DNA from: Streptomyces canus
GTDB lineage: Bacteria; Actinomycetota; Actinomycetes; Streptomycetales; Streptomycetaceae
Assembly: GCF_030815415.1 (NCBI RefSeq)
Contig: NZ_JAUSWW010000001.1
Coordinates: 6,324,001 to 6,388,000, forward strand
Length of the DNA stretch: 64,000 nucleotides
Direction: 5' to 3'
Within the stretch, counting starts at the first letter, position 1. Every line of letters begins with the position of its first letter. The notes beneath the pieces were generated by a model. It did no database searches and had not been told where the DNA came from. It saw only the letters and a list, made by a program, of their open reading frames with translations. Made by a program: the position numbers and the translations under genes. Positions 59,484 to 64,000 of the stretch are shown in pieces.

Positions 59484-60911
59484 ATGCGCAAGGCGCTCAG
59501 ATGGCTGCTGGCGCTCACAGTGCTCATAGGCACAGTGAGCACGGCAGGGGCGGCCACCGCCGCCGAGCCGGCCACCGGCACCACCGACATCAAGGAGAGA
59601 CTGCTCTCCATACCGGGCGTGAGCCTGATCGAGGAGAAGCCGTACACCGGGTACCGCTTCTTCGTCCTCAACTTCACGCAGCCGGTCGACCACCGGCACC
59701 CGTCCAAGGGCACGTTCCAGCAGCGCATCACCGTGCTGCACAAGGACGTCTCCCGCCCGACGGTCTTCTACACCGGCGGCTACAACGTCTCCACGACACC
59801 CAGCCGCCGCGAGCCGACCCAGATCGTGGACGGCAACCAGGTCTCCCTCGAGTACCGCTTCTTCACCCCGTCTCGGCCGAACCCGGCCGACTGGACCAAG
59901 CTGGACATCTGGCAGGCAGCCAGCGACCAGCACCGCGTCTTCAAGGCGCTCAAGAAGATCTACGACAAGAAGTGGATCTCCACGGGCGGCTCGAAGGGCG
60001 GCATGACCGCCACGTACTACGAGCGCTTCTACCCCAAGGACATGGACGGCGTCGTCGCCTACGTCGCCCCCAACGACGTGGTGAACAACGAGGACTCGGC
60101 CTACGACCGCTTCTTCGCGAGCGTCGACACCAAGCAGTGCCGCGACCGTCTGAACGCGGTGCAGCGCGAGGCGCTCGTGCGCCGCGAACCGCTGGAGAAG
60201 AAGTACGCGGAGTACGCCGCCGCCGAGGGCTTCACCTTCAACACCATCGGCAGCCTCGACAAGGCGTACGAGGCGGTCGTCCTCGACTACGTTTGGGGCT
60301 TCTGGCAGTACTCCCAGGCGGCCGACTGCGACCAGGACGAGCTGATCCCGCCGGACGCGAAGACCGCGACCGACGACCAGATCTGGAACTCGATCGACAC
60401 GATCTCCGGGTTCTCGTTCTACACGGACCAGGGACTGGAGCCGTACACGCCGTACTTCTACCAGGCGGCCACGCAGCTCGGTGCGCCGAACATCCACTTC
60501 CCGCACATCGAGAGGAAGTACATCCGCTACGGCTACCAGCCGCCGCGCAACTTCGTCCCGCGCGACATCCCGACGAAGTTCCAGCCGTACGCGATGCGTG
60601 ACGTGGACAACTGGGTGCGCCACAACGCCCGTCACATGCTCTACGTCTACGGCCAGAACGACCCGTGGGGCTCGGAGCGCTTCCGGGTCGACAAGGGCGC
60701 GAAGGACGCATACGTCCTCACCGCCCCCGGCATGAACCACGGTGCCAACGTGGCGGGCCTGGTCGCCGACCAGAAGGCCTTCGCCACCGCCCGCATCCTC
60801 GACTGGGCCGGCGTCTCCGCCTCGGCCGTCGCGCAGGCGAAGCCACTGGCGAAGTTCGACAAGAAGCTGGACGTCCGCGACGTGGAGCGCGAGCCCGCGC
60901 TGCGGCCGTAA
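59484..60911 (+). CDS. Secreted peptidase of family S37 (PS-10 / tripeptidyl aminopeptidase type)
   Basis: The 475-residue preprotein has a signal peptide at about 1-27 (ALRWLLALTVLIGTVSTAGA). The alpha/beta-hydrolase nucleophile is Ser170 in STGGSKGG, and NDPWG and PGMNHGA supply the likely Asp and His of the triad. The segment LNFTQPVDHRHPSKGTFQQR near 63-82 is characteristic of S37 enzymes. It releases peptides or amino acids, often Pro-linked, from proteins outside the cell. The ATG follows a CAGGGGAGG site. The gene stands alone. Confidence 0.92.
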   Translation: MRKALRWLLALTVLIGTVSTAGAATAAEPATGTTDIKERLLSIPGVSLIEEKPYTGYRFFVLNFTQPVDHRHPSKGTFQQRITVLHKDVSRPTVFYTGGYNVSTTPSRREPTQIVDGNQVSLEYRFFTPSRPNPADWTKLDIWQAASDQHRVFKALKKIYDKKWISTGGSKGGMTATYYERFYPKDMDGVVAYVAPNDVVNNEDSAYDRFFASVDTKQCRDRLNAVQREALVRREPLEKKYAEYAAAEGFTFNTIGSLDKAYEAVVLDYVWGFWQYSQAADCDQDELIPPDAKTATDDQIWNSIDTISGFSFYTDQGLEPYTPYFYQAATQLGAPNIHFPHIERKYIRYGYQPPRNFVPRDIPTKFQPYAMRDVDNWVRHNARHMLYVYGQNDPWGSERFRVDKGAKDAYVLTAPGMNHGANVAGLVADQKAFATARILDWAGVSASAVAQAKPLAKFDKKLDVRDVEREPALRP

Positions 60912-60936
60912 GGCAGGTGCTGCGCCCGGCCCCCGG

Positions 60937-61569
60937 TCACACCGGCCGGGCGCAGCCCACCGGCTTCTCGCCCCGGAGCTGTACGTACAACGCCGTCGAC
61001 ACCGGGCACTTCGCGCGGCTCGTGACCGCCTTCGTCACCTCGTACTCCGGCTTCTTCCCGCCCTCGCCGTCGCACGTCGTCTCACGGACCTGGCCGTCGC
61101 CGGAGCTGTAGACGCAGTCGCCGACGATGGTGCGCGGACCGCCTCCGCCGCCCGGGTCGCCGGGATGCGGCGGGGTGAGGTTGCGCATACAGGCGTAGCC
61201 CCGCGGGACCGCGCCGTCGCCGTCCTCGTCGGAGGACGGGCTCTGTTCGCTGATGTGCAGCACGAAGTCCGTGGTCCCCGGGCACAGCGGGCCGTCGCCC
61301 ACCGTGCCGTCGAAGCGCGCCACGACCCGTGCCGCCGCCCGCTCGCTGGTGCACGGGACCTCGGTGAAGCTGGTCTTCCCGAAGGAACTGCACTCGTCGA
61401 CCGAGAGGAAGACCGCCCCGTACCCCGAGGGCCGGGTGGGCGCGACCTCGTTGCTGAGCCGGCTCTCACCGTCGCTGGTGCCGTCCGACGAGTTCTGGCA
61501 TCCCGCCAGCAGGGCGGCGAGCAGTGCCAGCAGTGCGCACACCACCCCCACGGAACATCTCTCACGCAT
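60937..61569 (-). CDS. Lipoprotein of unknown function
   Basis: The 210-residue precursor has the lipobox LLAGC after a hydrophobic stretch, so it should be lipidated at Cys24. The mature domain has several cysteines (DECSS, PCTSER, PLCPGT, YACMRN, GDCVYSS, TTCDGEG, KCPVS, GCARPV), suggesting a disulfide-rich extracellular fold. It also has a Pro/Gly loop at about 135-145. I do not recognise the fold. It converges on the S37 peptidase gene. Confidence 0.78.
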   Translation of the reverse strand: MRERCSVGVVCALLALLAALLAGCQNSSDGTSDGESRLSNEVAPTRPSGYGAVFLSVDECSSFGKTSFTEVPCTSERAAARVVARFDGTVGDGPLCPGTTDFVLHISEQSPSSDEDGDGAVPRGYACMRNLTPPHPGDPGGGGGPRTIVGDCVYSSGDGQVRETTCDGEGGKKPEYEVTKAVTSRAKCPVSTALYVQLRGEKPVGCARPV

Positions 61570-61654
61570 CGCAGCCCCCCGGATACCCCGTCCAGCGTGA
61601 CCCGCCGCAGCGGGCCCACGCCAGACGTGCGGGGTGCTTTGCGCCCTTTGGGGG

Positions 61655-61680
61655 GCGTACGCCGGGTGCGTGGCGTACGC
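61655..61680 (-). terminator. Terminator after the GH3 gene
   Basis: A 9-bp stem (GCGTACGCC/GGCGTACGC) with an 8-nt loop lies 3 bp past the stop codon. Confidence 0.7.
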
Positions 61681-61683
61681 GTA

Positions 61684-63468
61684 CTACGTCTGATACGACA
61701 AGCCGTACCCGATCGGATACAGCACCGCGGCCGGATCATCGGCCTTCTGCACCGGCACCGGCAGCCTCCCGCGCGGCGCCGCCCTCCCCGCGATCACCCG
61801 CGCTGCGGCCCGCAGTTCGACGTCGGTCCAGGAGTACGAGGCCACGACGGCCGGTACGGAGGGCAGGTGAGCCACGTCGTAGGGGTTGCGGACCGCGATC
61901 GCGATCACCGGCCTGCCCGCCGCGACGAGCTGTTCGACGAGCGTCTTCTGGCTGCTGGTCGCCGAGACGTTGTACGTCCCCACCACCACCGCGTCCACGT
62001 CCCGCGCCGCCGCGACCGCCTTGGCGATGGTGGCGGCGGAGGGTGCCGTGCCGGTCGACAGGGCCGTGGCCGTGAACCCGAGTTCGGTGAACGCGGCCGC
62101 GAGCACCCCGGTCGGCGGGCCCGTCGTACCGGACGGGGAGGCCGGGTCGGCGCCGACGACGAGGAGCTTGCGGGGCGACAGAGGCAGCGCGTGGTTCTCG
62201 TTGACCAGCAGAGTCGTCGTCCGCTCGGCGATACGGTCGGCCTCCGCGAGGTGGGAGGGGATCCCGACTGTGCGGGTCACCCCGGCCTGGCTGACGTACG
62301 GCGCCTCGAACAACCGCAGTTTCGCCTTCAGCCGCAGCACCCGCAGGATCGACTCGTCGAGCCGCGCCTCGGTCAGCTCCCCGTCCCGTACGGCCTTCAG
62401 GACGGCGTTCCAGGCGACGTCCAGGTTCGGCGGGTTGAGGAGCTGGTCCACCCCCGCCTTCAGCGCGAGCACGGGCACGCGGTCGTCGCCGTACTTCGTG
62501 CGGACGCCCTCCATGCCGAGGGAGTCGGTGACGATCACGCCGTCGTAGCCGAGCTCCCCGCGCAGGATGCCGTTCAGGATGGGGCGGGAGAGGGTGGCCG
62601 GATCGCCGGAGTCGTCGAGGGCCGGGACCATGATGTGCGCGGTCATGATCGAGTCGATGCCGGCGGCGATCGCGGCGCGGAACGGGGGAGCGTCGAGCTT
62701 GTCCCACTGGGCGCGGGTGTGGGTGATGACCGGGAAGCCGTAGTGGCTGTCGACCGCGGTGTCCCCGTGCCCGGGGAAGTGCTTGGCGGTGGCGGCGACC
62801 TGCCGCGCGTGCTGGTACCCGCCGACCTCGGCGGCCACCATCCCGGCCACCGCGCCCGGGTCCGCGCCGAAGGAGCGCACGCCGATGACGGGGTTGGCCG
62901 GATTGACGTTGACGTCGGCGACGGGGGAGTAGTTCTGTCGGATGCCGAGGGATCTGAGCTCCTGCCCCGCGATACGGCCGAGGGTACGGGCGTCCTTGCG
63001 TGAGCGGCCGGCACCGATGGCCATCGCGCCCGGGAAGAGGGTGGCGGGCTCGCCCACCCGGCAGACGATGCCGTGCTCCTGGTCGGTGGAGACGAGGACG
63101 GGCAGGCCCCGGGGGAGGCTGAGGGACGCCTTCTGGATGCCGTTGGACAGGTCGGCGATCTGGTGCGGATCGCGGGTGTTGTGCGCCCAGGTGAAGTAGA
63201 TGATGCCGCCGACGCGGTACTTGGCGATCAGTTCGGCGGCCGTGCGGACGCCGATCTCCTTGAGGTTGGCGTCGATGTCGGCCTGGTCGGGGGCGGTGGC
63301 GGAGTGGCCGTAGACCCGCATCACGAAGAGCTGGCCGACCTTCTCTTCCAGGGTCATACGGGAGACGAGGGAGCGGAGCTTCTTGTCGTCCGCGTATGCG
63401 GTCCCGCCGACAGTGAGGGTGGCGGCGACTCCCGCGGTGGCGGCGAGGACGGTGCGTCTGGAGGGCAC
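61684..63468 (-). CDS. Exported GH3 beta-N-acetylhexosaminidase (NagZ-like, two-domain)
   Basis: The 594-residue preprotein has a Tat-type start (PSRRTVLAATAGVAATL). The catalytic barrel covers about 40-360 with KHFPGHGDTAVDSH, the His/Asp acid-base dyad typical of NagZ-type GH3 enzymes. The nucleophile Asp lies in VIVTDSLGMEGV. A GH3 C-terminal domain (about 385-585) contains NENHALPLSPRKLLVVG. It should release N-acetylglucosamine from cell-wall fragments or chitin oligomers outside the cytoplasm. GTG 63468 follows AAGGAG. It adds to the amino-sugar theme of the window. Confidence 0.9.
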   Translation of the reverse strand: MPSRRTVLAATAGVAATLTVGGTAYADDKKLRSLVSRMTLEEKVGQLFVMRVYGHSATAPDQADIDANLKEIGVRTAAELIAKYRVGGIIYFTWAHNTRDPHQIADLSNGIQKASLSLPRGLPVLVSTDQEHGIVCRVGEPATLFPGAMAIGAGRSRKDARTLGRIAGQELRSLGIRQNYSPVADVNVNPANPVIGVRSFGADPGAVAGMVAAEVGGYQHARQVAATAKHFPGHGDTAVDSHYGFPVITHTRAQWDKLDAPPFRAAIAAGIDSIMTAHIMVPALDDSGDPATLSRPILNGILRGELGYDGVIVTDSLGMEGVRTKYGDDRVPVLALKAGVDQLLNPPNLDVAWNAVLKAVRDGELTEARLDESILRVLRLKAKLRLFEAPYVSQAGVTRTVGIPSHLAEADRIAERTTTLLVNENHALPLSPRKLLVVGADPASPSGTTGPPTGVLAAAFTELGFTATALSTGTAPSAATIAKAVAAARDVDAVVVGTYNVSATSSQKTLVEQLVAAGRPVIAIAVRNPYDVAHLPSVPAVVASYSWTDVELRAAARVIAGRAAPRGRLPVPVQKADDPAAVLYPIGYGLSYQT

Positions 63469-63801
63469 GTGCGCTCCTTCCGGAGGTGATCCGCTGAAGG
63501 AAACTTCCGAGGAGTCACCAATATCCGGGAAGTTTCTGCCAGTCAAGGGAGTGCACACTAACCCGGGGTGGGCCCGGGGCCCGGCAACGAGGGGCCGCCA
63601 TCGGCGCTGTTGGAGGGGGGCGCGCCGATGACGGCGTGCTGCCGGCCGCAGTACGGCGGAGAGGGTAAGTCAGCTTTCGCAGCCAGCAGCGAGGCCGACA
63701 CCGCACCGCGGTGACTCTCCGACAGCTTGCGCGTTGGACGAGCGGGAGCGGGGCGGGGTTCCCGGATCGGCCCCGAATCCCGGAAGTTGGTGGGCCCGGG
63801 G
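63469..63801. promoter_or_regulatory. Upstream region of the GH3 gene
   Basis: This 333-bp gap without a gene contains the inverted repeat GAAACTTCC (63500-63508) / GGAAGTTTC (63528-63536), 32 bp before the GH3 start. A third GGAAGTT occurs near 63781. The rest shows no coding bias. Confidence 0.5.
63500..63536. promoter_or_regulatory. Inverted repeat upstream of the GH3 gene, possible operator
   Basis: Perfect 9-bp arms GAAACTTCC/GGAAGTTTC are separated by 19 bp. Spacing fits a dimeric or double-site regulator, for example of RpiR or similar type. The regulator is unknown. Confidence 0.5.
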
Positions 63802-64000
63802 TCAACGGGACGGATGAGCCGCCACTTTGGGCCAGTGGTCCTGCAGAGTGCGTACGGTCTCGGTGATCGACGGCCGCCCCGCGGCACCGGTCCGCCACAG
63901 CGCGTACAGCCGCCGCACCGGCGTCGGATCGAGCTCCACCTCCACCACGCCGCCCGGCAGCGGCCCCCGCCCGAGCCGGGGGATCAGGCAGATGCCGAGA
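63802..64000 (-). CDS. LysR-family transcriptional regulator, C-terminal part
   Basis: The minus-strand frame is open from the window edge to a TGA at 63802-63804, giving 65 residues. The sequence GICLIPRLGRGPL, RRLYALWR and SITETVRTLQDHW matches the end of LysR substrate-binding domains. The DNA-binding part is outside the window, so target and ligand are unknown. Confidence 0.75.
   Translation of the reverse strand, partial: LGICLIPRLGRGPLPGGVVEVELDPTPVRRLYALWRTGAAGRPSITETVRTLQDHWPKVAAHPSR

Noticed and set aside
1..64000. CRISPR arrays, insertion sequences or prophage genes
   Set aside because: No short regularly spaced repeats, transposase motifs or phage structural genes were found; the two tandem repeats are of a different type.

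Overview
The window reads as a chromosomal segment of a Streptomyces. GC content is very high, codons are GC3-biased, start codons are often GTG, many exported proteins carry Tat or lipoprotein signals, and the leucine codon TTA is almost absent, appearing in-frame only in adpA and in one DUF4429 gene among the genes I checked. Gene order matches what I recall of the Streptomyces coelicolor core region from roughly SCO2769 to SCO2801 (ornA, adpA, glmS, hexosaminidase, desABCD, desE/F). The strain names of those genes are recollection, not a search result.

Layout. 1-4.6 kb: end of a spermidine-synthase-like gene, an OmpR-type two-component pair, and a CBM2-GH18 chitinase with a DasR-type site upstream. 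4.6-10.9 kb: cellobiose/cellotriose uptake and hydrolysis (cebR divergent from cebEFG-bglC) with two CebR-type palindromes. 10.9-14.3 kb: acetyltransferase, tRNA-His, ornA, and adpA with its TTA codon. 14.5-22.5 kb: universal stress protein, YaaH/GPR1-like membrane protein, glmS, a Tat-exported phosphoesterase, DUF4429 protein and a GH20 hexosaminidase with a second DasR-type site. 22.5-29.9 kb: complete desferrioxamine biosynthesis and uptake locus (desABCD, desF, desE) with two iron boxes. 30.2-36.6 kb: leucine/isovalerate catabolic operon (mccB, mccA, hmgL, acdH) facing a TetR regulator, with two matching operators in the gap.

36.8-48.5 kb: an unusual helix-turn-helix protein fused to a glycosidase-like barrel that lacks both expected catalytic glutamates; a second acyl-CoA dehydrogenase and a TesB thioesterase; a truncated cation-efflux gene; a phosphatase; a PucR regulator with 34-residue tandem repeats; and a Na+/solute symporter, a ureohydrolase and a thiamine-diphosphate enzyme that probably act together on a guanidino compound. 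48.5-64 kb: mostly exported or membrane proteins: endonuclease I, a glycine-rich GT39-type transferase, a serine hydrolase, a phytase-like protein, an EF-hand protein, a fused ABC exporter split by a one-base frameshift and followed by a 246-bp tandem repeat, an S37 peptidase, a lipoprotein, a GH3 hexosaminidase and the end of a LysR regulator.

Themes. Polymer use and amino-sugar supply are concentrated here: chitinase, GH20 and GH3 hexosaminidases, glmS, and cellobiose import. These sit beside the developmental regulator adpA. The most noteworthy items not explained by routine annotation are a structured element of about 67 nt present in two near-identical copies (one followed by a terminator next to glmS, one running into the ribosome binding site of an acyl-CoA dehydrogenase), the HTH-pseudoglycosidase, and the 246-bp tandem duplication.
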